64,000 bases of DNA from Asterias amurensis (taxonomy: Eukaryota; Echinodermata; Asteroidea; Forcipulatida; Asteriidae): NCBI RefSeq assembly GCF_032118995.1, contig NC_092669.1, positions 3,285,501 through 3,349,500 of the forward strand. Direction: 5' to 3'. A program made the translations under genes and the position numbers. The notes beneath the pieces are model-generated. The model saw only the letters and a program-made list of their open reading frames with translations. It ran no database searches and was not told the origin of the DNA. Below are positions 45,826 through 60,500 of the stretch, in pieces (positions within the stretch are counted from its first letter, which is position 1; each line of letters opens with the position of its first letter).

Positions 45826-48332
45826 GAACACATCAAAGGTAACATCAGCAATGGTTTTTTTTTTTTATCTGTTACACTCCTTTTATGAAATTGTTGGTCA
45901 TTTTTTTTTTTTTTTTTTGGGGGGGAAGCAAAAGAAACTTTGTTAAATCTTATTACGTCTATTTGCTGGTAGCAATATTTGCCCAATGTCGCAGAGTTGT
46001 TTGTGAGCACAAGTATAAAAAGCGCACAACAACTGTGCTTACCAGAGTTAGGTTATTCTGAGGCAAACGGCAGTGCCATGTCATGTACAATGTGTGAGTG
46101 ATATCCTGCTCATTTCTGCTAAGCAGACAATTCTCAAGCAATCTTCCCTGATCAGCAGCTCTTTGAATTGTCTCCCTAGTGCCCCCCCCCCCACCCCCAT
46201 GTCATCACCGCCCCCTCCTCTCCCATTTTTCATCTTATAATCTTGTTTTTCTCTCGGAAGGTGTGGCGGGTGGTCAGCTTTGACGAACACAAATGATGGG
46301 ATAACAATAAATATCATCATACAAAAGAAACCCCGCCTGTCATCTGATTACGTTTTCCTTGAAAAAAGAAAAAGAAAAAAATACACTGGCACCCCCCCCC
46401 CCCCCCCCCCCCTCCTTCGACCAGGTCCCTAACTCCCAAGTATTTCGTCATAAAATAATCGTCACATGGTGGCGCTTTCCGCAAAATCTAGGTTAGGTTA
46501 AATAATAGACCAACCCAAACCAAATTAATTATTTACTTAAATAAAATTCAATTAATTTGATACTTTATTCAATACACCAACTGAAATGTTAATGAAATAT
46601 TTATTTACTATTACAAAAATGAAAACACAATTCAATTTGGTTACTTGGTAGAGTGTAAATTAGTTATTTCACCCCTATTACCAAATGGAATGTCCCATTC
46701 TGGATCACATGATTGACCCACAAAATTGACCTAGCTGAGCATTTCATGCAAGACGTGCGTGAATTGCTGAACTTACACACAAAAATGTGTCATCAAAAGC
46801 CTGTCAAAGTTAGCTAATATTGAAGTATTTAACCAGACGACAACCGACGTATGGTGTAAGAAATTCTGTCATATTTTATTTATTTGAGCAACACGCAAAG
46901 GTCAGTTTAGTTTTCATTCCTTTTTTGCAAATTGTCATTTTCATTCTTCTGTGCTTTTTAATATATTTTAGTTTTTACGGGGGACACGTCGTCTGTCCGA
47001 ATTTCCACTCCCAAGGATTGTCATTTTCGTGTTGGTTGGACAACTCGACCTTCTTTGCACTCGAAGCATTTTTCTACATTTTTTGCTTTACTGTTAAGTG
47101 CAAACTGTCAGTATCCTGCCATCATGTTTGATATTCGTTATGAAAATGAAATAATTTAGTACTACTATTAGTAAAAAGTACTCAAACAATCAATCAATCA
47201 ATTAAAATCAAATGAGATAAATAAATACTATTATTAATTAATAAAAAATAAATTCCTTTTGTTTTAAAAAAATTATTTTGTTTTTGGTATAGGCCTAATT
47301 ATAAAATAAAATAAAATGTTGAATAAGCTGGACCCCCTCGTCCTCTCTCTTTACTCTGGCTTTGCTTCAGCTTGTCCCTGTATAATTAGTATTAGTATTC
47401 CCCCAAAAGTTACTAGGTTAACTCAATTTTCAAATAGAAACCCTTCCATTCCCCATTGTGCATCAAAATTTCCCCAGTCAGCCAGGAGTGAGTGTCACTT
47501 TGCTTACCTTCAGACATGTCGGACATTGTCAGATCATACATTAATACTACATTTGTAGCTCACTGACATTGTGGAGACCACATTAACTTGAAAATAAGCA
47601 CGCTTGTTTCGGTTTACGGGACAGAATAGCACTGCGCGCTCGTGTTGTAATGATTGTAAGCTATGCACACAGTGGTTTTTTTTTTAGTTTTTGTTTTTTA
47701 GTTGCACTCGCACTTTTTAGTTTGTATGCCCACTTTCCCAAATTCTTTTCTAAGAGTATAAGACACTGCCTGGACATTAGTTGCGATAATGTAACCCTCC
47801 TCCCGACGGCCGCCAGGCCGGAGGGTTACGAGATTCTTTCGAGCGGCAAATGACAATCGGGTCTCCCGTTCTCTGCTGCCTTCCGCGAATAAATCTCAGA
47901 GACCTTTCCTTGCTATCGTACGAGTGCTCTTTTCACCTGGCAACGCACAACTTCTGGCTTTCAGAGGAACCCTCTTTTCCCGCTCCTCAAAAATACTTGA
48001 TTATGTGATTGCTTTTTCACAATACTATCGTAGATGCTCCACTCGTTCACCACTCAATTTACTTGTGGGCGCCACAATGACAGCTACGGGCTCTTAAAGC
48101 AAAACTCACCCCGGCACTAAAATCGATCACTTTCGCATGCTGTACGCAGGTATGACATGACGTAATACTGCCGTATTTGGTAATCCGGAGCTTTTAGCAC
48201 ACAGCACATCTGAGACCGCAACACCGGATCTGGGTACTACATGTACGCTTATTTTTTTAGCAGTTGTGCAGAATGCTCTTAACCCCAACAATCTATTCAC
48301 CCAATGCAACAACTCTCTTTCTCCCTTAACAG
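45826..48332. other. Intergenic, promoter side of the unrecognised gene
   Basis: C-runs at 46181-46196 and 46390-46412; AT-rich 46500-47300. A 10-bp inverted repeat (GTAACCCTCC / GGAGGGTTAC) at 47791-47829 encloses a GC-rich loop. The 5' UTR exon and promoter of the downstream gene probably lie in 47570-48300, but I cannot place them. Confidence 0.45.
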
Positions 48333-48506
48333 CTAATCATCATGGGTCGACTCACCTGCCAGTGCCTAAACATTAGTGTACACACGAAGGCAGTCCCAAC
48401 ACCATTAAAACTCGCAGAATTAAGACTAACGCCCGAAGAACAAAGCGACGACTTCTTCAGGAGCGACGTTGCTGAGGTTCAACTCGATCTTGGTGGAATA
48501 GCTGAA
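48333..48506 (+). CDS. Unrecognised gene, first coding exon
   Basis: ATG at 48342. A pyrimidine-rich acceptor (TTTCTCCCTTAACAG) ends at 48332, so a 5' UTR exon probably lies upstream. Donor GAA/GTAAGT, phase 0. The following intron is 8.5 kb and full of repeats. Confidence 0.72.
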
Positions 48507-51500
48507 GTAAGTTTTGTAATAATAATAGTATAAAAGTTTGTAGGTGCTAATTGCGGGAGTTTCTAACCCTACATTCTGTATTTTCCTGCAAGGTATGAGG
48601 GACTATGTTTGAATTATGAGACCTCCTTTTACATAGCAGGTTCGAAACCACACTCTGCTGATCAGGTTTGAGTCCGATGCACTTTTAACCGCTAGACAAG
48701 CGTACATTTGTATCTTTTGACACCTTCCACCATTTTCACATTAATAGGTCCATGCATGAGACATTTTACAGGCAACCTGTTCGAGGCAATCTTCATAAAG
48801 TATGCAATCATATTCAATGAATGTTCATATGATTTTCTTTGGGATCGGAAGACTTTTTGATTGAAAAACCACTCAAGTGCTACCTAAGTGCTCCTGTAGC
48901 ATGCACTGCAGTTGGTTGCCTCCAATTTGCCCTTAAAGCCATTATACACTTTCGGAACAGAGAGAAAAAAAAGTTCACAGATTTACAAATAACTTACAGG
49001 GTTTACAGAAGGTAATGGTAAAAGACTTCTCTTGAAATATTATTCCATGAAATGCTTTACTTTTTGAGAAAACATTAAAACAATTATCGTCATCGAGAAT
49101 TACGAATTTATAGTAAGTTACACAGGTCGTGACACGGCGAAACGTGCAAAAACAAGGGTGGGTTTTTCCATTATTTTCTCCCGACTCCGATGACAGATTG
49201 AGCCTAAATTTTCACAAGTTTGTTATTTTATATATAAGTTGTGATACACGAAATGTGGGCCTTGGACAATACTGATTACCGAAAGTGTCCACTGGCTTTA
49301 AAAGTTGGATCTCAGGCTCACTCCCTTATGGGAGCCGATTTGTAAACAAGCCACAAATAATATGGCGCCTTAGATACATCATTACACCCTTTACACTATC
49401 GCAAAGAGAATGGGTTTGCAACAGTGTTTTCTGGCACTGGCTGCTGAATCCGCCGCAGCACATTGAATCATGTAAACCATGGATCTCATATTGTGGAGAA
49501 TTTTAAGATGAAAGCGGCTGTCCCACTCAACAGACCTGGCCTGGTGTTTTATTCCATGCCTGCTTTTGGGCCTGCAGCACCATGCCTTAGTATCATATTA
49601 ACTTTCTGAAGAAGATCCTGAAGGAGATTGGCATGTACCTGTAGCTCTCCCTGACCTGATTCTGCAAAAGGTTCCCTGAAAATCAACCAATCATTCCTTG
49701 TTCTAATAAAGAAAATTGACATCTCCCTGACCATGGAAAACTTTTTTTCTAAATACTGAATGTAATTCTCTCTCTCGGAGTGTTGGAAAACATTTCACTG
49801 ATGCAATTGTGCAACATGTTGGCTGCTCTGATGCTAGAAACATTTTATTTTCTTACAATATCTGAAACATTATTTAGATGTGTAGGGCACTATTTTACAT
49901 GTCATGTGGCATCCCAATATTACCCATTATGCTGAAGGAAGGAAGTCCCATTTCCTTTTATTTTATTTTACATTCTACATAGCTAAAGCTGTACAAAGTC
50001 ATGAACAAACAATGCGAGTCAATAAAGTTACTGTTTTGTGACATTCTTTGTAGGGAAATACTGTACTAACCATTTTAAAATTGAATGTTTCCAAAAAAGA
50101 AGAAATTATATAGGCCCATGTTCCCCCACATACAAATGTCATAAAAATAATGTAATAAGCGGATTGGCAAGGTGCCCATTTGACTATTACATGTACATAC
50201 ATGTATAGGGAAACAAAAACCTTTCCCAGAGCTGTGTGTTTAGAGATGTTTGGATGTACCAGTTTTTTTTTTTTTTCACATGGTTGCTGGCTTATAAGCC
50301 CCTTTCGCACCAGAGCAATTTAGCAAGAGTCCCTTGCTAAATTGTAGCATGGTTTTAAAATTTTACAAAATGTACCTTGTGTGAAAGGATAATAATTTGT
50401 TATACTGTCCAAGTTCTCTTGCAAAATTTGTTTGTCAAACATTGCTTCATCATTTTAAAACCATGCTAGAATTAAGCAATGGACCCTAGTTAAACTGCTG
50501 TCATGTGAATAGCACTTACAGTGTTCCATGTGTCTGGCATGTCTGGGTGCCTTTTTGGTACTCTGTAATTCAATTTTGGACACCCTGTTTTCGATGCCAT
50601 TTTTAAAATAAATAATATAATAATAATATAACATCGAAGTCTTATATAGCGCACGTATCTACCAAACAAGGTACTCAAGGCGCTGAGTATATATACAAAC
50701 TTTCAGAAAGATAGGTTATTGCAGTGATGAATTCTGAGACCCAATTATTTAGCACCTTATAAGGGTTTACAAGGTGCTACGGCGCATTAAGCAGCCACAA
50801 CCAGGAACACCGGGGCGAACCCCTTCTCTTTTCGATAAGTGCACTGGGTTCTTTTACAAGCGTTACACAACACTTGGGACCAACGGCTTTACGTCCCATC
50901 CGAAGGACGAAGCAATGGTTAAGTGTCTTGCTCAAGGACACAGTGTCACGGCTGGGGATTCGAACCCACACTCTGCTGATCAGAAACAAGTTTGAGTGAA
51001 CAAGTACTATAAATGTATTACAGGTGTATTGTAAGCAAAATTTGTTGTGCTTAGCAAGTTGATTACACTACAGGCTTGATGAAATTGGACTCTGGTCAGT
51101 TATGTAGCCACAGTGGGCGGTGCTGGGCGGGCCTGCCCAGGACTCACAATTTTTGCCCAGCACTCTGAGCAAAACACATTATACTGCCCAGCACAGATTT
51201 TCAAATATTGTCCACTGCATTGCTCTCAGCACAGCTCATGATGAGGAGTTATCAAATGTCACATAGATAAAAACACAGTCAATTCAACTTATTGCATGGC
51301 CCCCATAGCATGAACAGGTTGGAAACCTGGCCCTACTTCAGCAATAATGGCCCATAATCCAACATTAAAAAATTTGGTGTTTAGTTGATACCCTTGCCCT
51401 TGGTAGACTTGTCCTTATTGCCCTTAACTTGGTCTAGCTACATGCCCACCACTTAACTTGGTCTAGCTACATGCCCACCACTTAACTTGGTCTAGCTACA

Positions 51501-54500
51501 TGCCCACCACTTAACTTGGTCTAGCTACATGCCCACCACTTAACTTGGTCTAGCTACATGCCCACCACTTAACTTGGTCTAGCTACATGCCCACCACTTA
51601 ACTTGGTCTAGCTACATGCCCACCACTTAACTTGGTCTAGCTACATGCCCACCACTTAACTTGGTCTAGCTACATGCCCACCACTTAACTTGGTCTAGCT
51701 ACATGCCCACCACTTAACTTGGTCTAGCTACATGCCCACCACTTAACTTGGTCTAGCTACATGCCCACCACTTAACTTGGTCTAGCTACATGCCCACCAC
51801 TTAACTTGGTCTAGCTACATGCCCACCACTTAACTTGGTCTAGCTACATGCCCACCACTTAACTTGGTCTAGCTACATGCCCACCACTTAACTTGGTCTA
51901 GCTATATGTCCACCACTTAACTTGGTCTAGCTACATGTACAACCCTGACTCTAGTATAATACCATGAAGTCTTCCTCAATGTCTACTGTATATAATACTA
52001 AAGCTTCCAGCTCTTCACTGACTAAATTAGTAAGTTAATCCCAATCCCAACCACAATTGCTAAGTCAACACCTTTGTTAGATTGTAGTTGGCATTATCCA
52101 TCTTGATTAGGGTTTCTTGGAAGTAAGTTGTGGGTTTGTTTTCAGGCCTTGAATTTCATCTTTGAAAGGACTAGGTCATTTTCTATAGCTGCAAACATCT
52201 TAAAGTCAATTGGAAACTTGTGAAGGCTGGAAGGGGCACCAGGGCCAAGACCACGGGCAATGGTGGCCTGTGTGTAATCCAAGGCCTGGGCTGTTGAAAC
52301 TAAGGCCGTGTCCGAAACGGCGACTTCGGCTACAGCTACGGCTAGATCGCGTGCGTCTGCTATTCTTCAACACTGGTAGACGCGCTGATCTAGACGTAGC
52401 TGTAGCCGAAGTCGTCGTTTCGGACACAGCCTTATCCTTACTGCACTTGAGCACTAGTCGGGGCTTGAATTTCAGACTACTGGTCAATCAGGGCTTGAAT
52501 TTCAGACCACTCTCAGGGGACTGGTCTACATGTGTCAAACCCTTGACCACAGATGGCTTGTTAAAGGCACTGGACACAATTGGTTATTACTCAAAATAAT
52601 TATCGTCATAAAACCTTTCTTGATTACAAGTAATGGGAGAGGTTGATAGTATAAAACATTGTGAGAAACAGCTCCCTCTGAAGTGACATAGTTTTCCACG
52701 AATTTGATTTCAAGACCTCAAGTTTAGAATTTGAGGTCTCGAAATCAAGCACCAGAAAGCACACAACTTCGTGTGGTTACAGGGGTGTTTTTTTCTTTCA
52801 TTATTATCTCGCAACTTCGACGACCGATTGAGCTCAAATTTTCACAGGCTTGTTATTTTATGCATATGTTGAGATACACCAACTGTGAGGACTAATCTTT
52901 GACAATTACCAATAGTGTCCACTGTCTTTAAACATTGGCTATGGGTGATTTTGGAACCAGGGTTGTAGCTAAAACCAATTTGTTTAAGTCCACCAAGGCT
53001 GTTGAGCAAATCAACAAAATTGTTCATGTTTAAAAATGGGATCAGTATTGCTGAAGTGCAAGCTTCAAGCATAATGCCAGGTTTCCAAACTGTTCTTTTT
53101 ATGGCCCATGCAGTAGGTTACATTGGCCTTTTAGGCCAAATAAAAAAAATTACTAGTTGATCGTCCCCGCCCGCGTCCTTTCTGGGGGCTGTATCCTTTT
53201 TTTTACTATTTATTATTTTTTGATTTTTGTAAAAAAAAAAAAAAAAAAATGTTTGGTTTTTTTTTCCGTTTTTTTTTTCTCCATATTTTCAAAAAGGACT
53301 GATGCTCTCGAACACTTGTAACCGTTGGTTTCATAAAACAATATCAGTGAATGCCTACCAGCAAATCTTTTTAGTGATATCCGACCCTGTTTAAGTGTTA
53401 GTGTTAACACAGGTCCTCATGCAACTAATAAAGGTATAAAATAAGTTTTCGGTTGATTCAAACTGAAGAATTGGTGGCCTGTTTGATTTGAAATACTAAG
53501 CGGCCATTTTAAAAAAAAAAAGTAATTAATAGTAAATAAAAGTTTTTGAAAAATCCGGACGATCAACTGGTATTTTTTTTTTATTTGGCCTTAACTGTTT
53601 TCTTTCTCTGTGACATTTGATACTATAAAGCATTTGTAAGGTACATGTATAATGGTGTTTCAGATCAATGCACAGTTGACAATGTATAGATTTATTCTAG
53701 GGGAAATCTGTGCTGGGCAACTCAATGTGCCTATTTTTGCCATAGTACTGGGTAAAAATTGTGAGCTCTAAGCAGGCCTGCCTACATGTAGCACTGGCCC
53801 ATCGTGGCTACAACACTGTTTAAAAGTTATGGTTATAAAGTTTAAAGGATTTGGATACTTGTTCAAAATGTCCATTGATTTACATTAAACTTACAGGGTT
53901 TGATGATAATGATAGTGGAAAGCTTCCCTTCAAATCTTACTTACTGAGGTGCTGTAGTTTTTTGAGAAATGAGTAAAACAATGTCATGAAAAAACGTTTG
54001 TAAATTATTTAAATAGTTTTCGTCTCATGAGACATAGTACATAGTATTTTCAGGGAAGCTTTCTACTATCATTATCTTCAAACTGTGTAAGTTTAGTGTA
54101 AATCTGTGGACATTGTGTTTTTTGTCCCACAAAAGTTACATTGAATTGTGTGGATTGGTGAATCAAAAGACTACCTAAACATTGATCAGTTAAATGTATA
54201 CTGTATTACAAATTACAGTTTGTTTTCTGAGGTGGTCTAAGAATGACCCTACGTACTTTAAAACTATGCTTTTTGTTTAGCTTTAAAACTCTATCCTGTG
54301 CCAACAGAGGTTTGTGTTTTCCTTGTTTTGGATCGCTTCCCTGGATTTCGTTCACATCCCTGGATTTTGAACTTGACCATGCTTAGAGATAAAAGTGACT
54401 CATATCCTATGCCGCTTAAAATATAATGCCCGCAATTGACTTGACTCATGTAGATTTGTTTGTTCTCAGTTTTCCCTGCAGTTTATCAATCCTGGTAAAT

Positions 54501-57500
54501 ATTTGGGGTGTGGGGGTGGGGGGTGGTCCTGAGTTTCGGCAGGCCTGGAATCTCATCTTTGAGAGGACAAGGCCCGTTTCATTATGGTACCAATGTACTT
54601 CCATTGGGAAATCTGAAAGTTTACGGGAACCTGGCCCGCCCCCCCCCCCTCCCGCTCCAGAAAAGGGCCTGTTATTTGGTTATGAGCTTGATTTAACGGG
54701 GTTAAATGAAAAGAAAACAAAGAAAGGAAGTTGCAGGAAGCAAAGATTTGGTCAAGTCCCACGCATCGCGTCTTACCTCGGAATAAATTAAAACAAATTC
54801 TGGTGGACCAGTCACCCGTCTGGTTTGTGGCTTGTTAGTGTGGGTTGTTTCCCCTCCAGTGGGATACAAGGCTAAACACTCCTCCATCCTTTATTTGTAG
54901 TGTGGTTAAAAGGTTCCCATTCAACTCTTACAGTCAATATTTACTAATTGTTAACAATATCTAGGGTTAATTACCTTGTGTTTCTCGGTAAAAACATTAA
55001 AGTGCAGGTCGCATCACCTTTTGTAAACAAAACTACAAGATAAATGTTTGACCACAAGTGATGGTTTGACCCCAAGCCCTTGTTTGTCAACACACTAGAG
55101 GACCAGGTCGGTATTTGCTTTAGGAAATTATGTTTTATTAAGGCTAATCTGTTTGATGTAGCAGTGCTGAGGAATTGCATTAGAATGAAGCCGCACTGTT
55201 TATTTTGGCGAGAAGTTAAAGATCATAAAATCATAAAATTTGTTAGTAAAGAAAGTAAAGACGGAGGGTATTACCATAGCTCTGTCCTTTAGTGCTGGGC
55301 GAATAGTGAAATTTTGTTATTCGGATACCGCTGGCCAACTATCCGAAATTAACAGGATATTCGAATAGTTTTTTTTGCCGCTAGAGGGCGCTATTAAAAA
55401 AAAAAATATTAGTTTTAGACAGTGTCACTCGGTTCATTCATAAAAATGACCGGATCTAATTTAAAGATGGCAATTTGATCGTGATTGACTCTACGTGAAG
55501 GAAAACTTTTGTAATCTTTGAACAAATTACGTCAGAAATGTCATTGTTTTAACTCTTCACGAAGGTGAGCATAGTTAGATACTTAATTTATGCTGTTTTA
55601 TGCTGTCTTAATAGAAGTTTCATAAGGATTCAGACAAAACATTCATATCAGTTGTCGCCCGACGTCCGCGGATATTCGGATATTAAAGAATATCTGGTTA
55701 CTTGGTTGTAATTACAGAACTATCTGGTTTATAAATAGCTATTCGCGCCCTATGCGGATATCCGGTTAAGAAAAAAAAGACATTCGCGATTACGGATAGG
55801 AAAACCTATTCGCCATTAACCGGATATTCGAATAATTCGCCCAGGCCTACTGTCCTTACTCTATGGTGTTACAATGTAGACTAACATTAACAAATGAAAT
55901 ACAACAAACAATTTTGAGGCATACAATTGTATTTGCAAGGATCATCAGGCCTAGTTTTGCCGAGGGCATTTTCAAAGGAAAATCTTAGAGTCAATGGGAA
56001 GCTTTTGAAGGGGCATCAAGGCCAAGCCAACGAATACTAGTGGGCAATGGAAGTCGCCTTAGTGGCCTGCGTGTTATTCCAGACCTGGATCATTATACTA
56101 CTTTTGAAATATCTATCCTGGAACCATCCTTTCATAACAAATGGTTTTTAAAACAATTTGTTAGCTCAAATTGCCCAATTCAATGCCAAGTGGCCCTTTA
56201 ACTCTATAGATGGGTTCTCCCCCATGCTATGCATGCATCACTGATGTACATACATGTACATGTTAATCAAAGTCACTGCTCTAGAATATTGTAGAATTGT
56301 AAGCATGGTAAGGGTCGTAGGTTAGATGAAAATGCCTGTGTGTTTTTTTTTTTTTTTTTCACAGGACTCAGGGAAAGTACTGAGTGTTTCATTTTACAGT
56401 GCTTGCACACTGAACAATGTTAGGGTAAAGAAATTTAGTATAGTTTTCATTTTCTTTGCTATTTTGTCCAGGCACAGAGATGTCTGATCAAAAGTTACCC
56501 AGTTTGTAGTTGGGTTGTTGGGTAAAATGGCTGGGTTTTTCTTCACAAGACTTGAGGAAATTACCGAGTATATACATGTACATACATACAGTGCTTTGCA
56601 CACATCGATGTAACGGTAAAACCCCAAAAATGTACAAAAATTAACGTAGTTTTCATTTTCTTTGCTATTTTGTCCAGGCACAGAGATGTCTGTTCAGAAG
56701 TTAACCGGTTGGTCGTTGGGTTGTTGGGTATATATGCACCTGTCATGCCTGTAGGTGTTTTTTTTTTTCACACAGGACTCGGGGGAAAGTACTGAGTACA
56801 GTGGTTGCACACCTCGATTTAAAGGCCAAATCACACTGCAGCGATAAGAAAACGTACAATAACGATGCAAAGAGAACGCTTTATTGGTTGAAATGCTCCG
56901 CGCAGAATACACCCACGCTCATTGAACCAATCGAGAGGGCGTGCATGTTCATCATTCTCGTTTTCTGTTCTCGTTATGGTGCTTGTGTGTTCGTACTAAG
57001 GGTAAAACCAACATTAAACGAAATTGATTTTCATTTTCTTTGCTATTTTGTCCAGGCACAGAGATGCCTGATCAGAAGGTACCCGGTTGGTAATTGGGTT
57101 GTGCGGACATGTCTCAACTGTGAGATGGAGTGCTATGCGACTCACATCAGCAAAGGATTGAACAGGATATTAGTCAGTTTGAATCTAGAGGTGAGTAACT
57201 TTAAATAATAAAAATATTAATTTTGTGTTTTACCCATACACCGATGTTTGTTAGCACTGTATACTCAGTACTTTCCCGAGTCCTGTGAAAAAATATCACA
57301 GGCATGTTACTCGGGTGGGATTCGAACCCACGACCCTTGCAATTCTAGAGCAGTGTCTTACCAACTAGACTACTGAGGTTGCCTGGTAAGACACTGCTCT
57401 AGAATTGCAAGGGTCGTGGGTTCGAATCCCACGCGAGTAACATGCCTGTGATATTTTTTCACAGGACTCGGGGGGGAAAGTACTGAGTATACAGTGCTAA

Positions 57501-60500
57501 CACACATCGGTGTATGGGTAAAAACCAAAATTAATATTCTTTATCCCCGATGCAAATTTAACATCTATTATATCGCTGCGGTACCCGCTGCCAAAACATA
57601 GGATTCGAACTGCCTCTAGCTACCAGGCAACCTCAGTAGTCTAGTCGGTAAGACAATGCTCTAGAATTGCAAGGGTCGTGGGTTCGAATCCCACCCGAGT
57701 AACATGCCTGTGATGTTTTTTTCACAGGACTCGGGAAAGTACTGAGTATACAGTGCTAACACACATCGGTGTATGGGTAAAAACCAAAATTAATATTCTT
57801 TATCATGTTTATCCCGGATGCAAATTTAACATCTATTAAATAAAAATATTAATAATAGCAATAATACTTTTCTTTTTCCAGGGCGACACAGCAAAACAAG
57901 AAGATCTTCAAAGGTCGACAGAATTCTCACCCCTGTATCATTTGATCTTGCGGGACGTCAACAAAATAAGCAGTCCTACATTGGGTATGTACATGTACTT
58001 AAACTGACCTACATACAGGGCTTGAAGTAGACCCCTTGTATAAGGCGACCGCAACACGAACGCTGAGCTCACGCGCATGTTTGTTTATGTCCAATCATTT
58101 GCTTCCTTTGACCCCAGTGTGGGCCCTTTTTCGGTGTGCGACTACAGATATATAAGGGGTCTATGAAAACTTGACAAGCTGGACCCCAAGCCCGATGCCT
58201 GTCAATTTCAACCTCGTTCTCAGGGGTGATCCATTGCGCTGCTGTGCCTTTATTCCCATCATGCCTTGCTCTCTCATCATCCAGGCTTAGATTTTCTCTT
58301 TATTGTTGGCCGATTTCAGACCACAAGAAGTTGGAAACACAAAGGACAATATCAAGGGTGGGGAATTGATTAGTGAATGAGGCAGGCTACAAGGGTGGGT
58401 AGGGGGAGTATCTGTAGGGAAAAAGAATTAGGCATCTAAAGGCGTACATGTACATCACTGAAGCACGCAGCACGCATTGCTCCCAGTTAGATTTCTATGG
58501 CACACGTATGCACACCACCACACACGCTCACAGATGCCATATTGTAGGGCATTTATTTGAATCAAGACGTCATAATCAATACGGTCTATACAGGGGGGTC
58601 ATGGTCGAGCGGTTAAGAGAATCAAATTCGGTGGTTAAGTCATTGGAGTGTGGGTTCGAATCCTGGTCATGACACTTGTGTCCTTGAGCAAGATACTTTA
58701 CTATTCTCTTCACCCAGGGGTATAAATGGGTACCTGTGTGGGTAGAAATTGATATTGTGTTTGAAAAAGACTCCTGAGCGCCACAGCAGCTAGGGCCGTA
58801 TACTCCCCAGGGAGCTGAGAAAGATAAAGAAATTTTATTGGCCCAATGACCAGGACACTAATGTAAAGCTCAACGGTTATTGTGAAATGCGCTATATATG
58901 AACTATCCTTACTGATTCGTTCTTCAAGTCTTGTGCTTCTTTCTTCAGCTGCCTGTAATTCACCCGATCGTTGGTTCAATCTCCGTTGGTAATCATCAAG
59001 TGAGGTTTCTGCTTGCTCAGCCAATACGGGTAATACTGTTGGAGCGCTTTGAGACATGGTGTATAAAGCACTATATAAAAAAACTTGTTTATTATTATTT
59101 TTAAAAACAATTGTTAGTAATAATAAATAATGAGCTGAACTTGTCTTTGATGATACCCAGGGCTTCCAATGACAAGTAACCAAGACGCACTTAAGAAGAC
59201 TGCGGGGGACCTTCAAGATCAGCTAACCCGGTACCTTGCAAAGGAGAAGTCCTCCATGGAAGCAAGAATCAAGTAAGTTTGAAACTCATACCAAACCAAA
59301 CTCCACTGATCAGAAACACCAGGGCCCAATTTTATAGAGCTGCTAAGCACACAAATTTGCTAAGCGTGAACTTTCTTCCTTGATAAAAACAGGACTACCA
59401 ACCAAATTTCCATGTGTTACTCAGGATAGGCAAACAACAGCTGAATACCAGTAACAAGCAGTATGCAACGAATAGAAATTTGGTTGGTAATCCTGTTTTT
59501 ATCAAAGAAGAAATTTCATGCTAAGCAATGTTTTGTGCTTAGCAGCTCTGTGAAATTAGGCCCTGCTTTGACACAACCGCTTTTCAGCGTTAAATATCAA
59601 CAACACAGCCACCTTTACAAATGGAGTTTTCACAGGTAAATTTTGTTATATATGTCTGCGCTTCTATTGGAATTAAAAAATAATAGGATTAACCCTTCAT
59701 CAACTAGATACATGTAATAGATGTTACATTTTAATCAGGGATAAAGAATATTCATTTTGGTTTTTACCAATATACACCATTATGTGTTAGCACTGTATGT
59801 AGCAACAAGATTCAAACCGTTTAAATGTCTTTCTTTTTTCTTGTAGGAAGTATACTGAGGACCAGCAGCATTCTTATACAGCTGTCCAGAAGAAAGCTTA
59901 TAGAGACAAGAATGTGATGGTTGGGTAAGTTACGCTCCGTTTAAAGGGAAGGTACACCTTTGGTAATTGTCAAAGACCAGTCTTCTCACTTGGTGTATCT
60001 CAAAATAATATGCATAAAATAACAAGCCTGTGAAAATTTGGGCTCAATTGGTCATCAAAGTGGCGAGAAAATGATGATTCAAAAAACACCCTTGTCAAAT
60101 GAATTTGTGTGCTTTCAGAGAGGAATAAAAGACTTCTAGCTAGAATTCCTAGAAGTCTTTTATTATTTGAGTGAGAAATTACCTCTTACTCAAAATCTGT
60201 GATACTTCAGAGAGAGCCGTTTCTCACAAAGTTTTATACTATCAACAGCTCTCCATTACTCATTACCAAGTAAGTTTTAAAGATAATATTTGTTTTGAGT
60301 AATTACCAAACGTGTACCTTCCCTTTAAAGGCAGTGGACACTATTGGTAATTACTCAAAAGAATTATTAGCATAAAACCTTACTTGGTAACGAGTAATGG
60401 GGAGAGGTTGATAGTATAAAACATTGTGAGAAACGGCTCCCTCTGACGTGACTTGGTTTTCGAGAAAGAAGCAATTTTCCACAAATTTGATTTCGAGACC

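Noticed and set aside
51424..51939. CRISPR array
   Set aside because: Units are contiguous with no spacers, in an animal intron.
57300..57700. tRNA genes
   Set aside because: B boxes are perfect but the anticodon and acceptor stems do not pair well, and each is joined to a SINE body.
58710..59216. 168-codon minus-strand frame with a coiled-coil look
   Set aside because: Half of it is the antisense of a SINE and the rest a SINE tail. The Glu/Gln-rich part is short and isolated.
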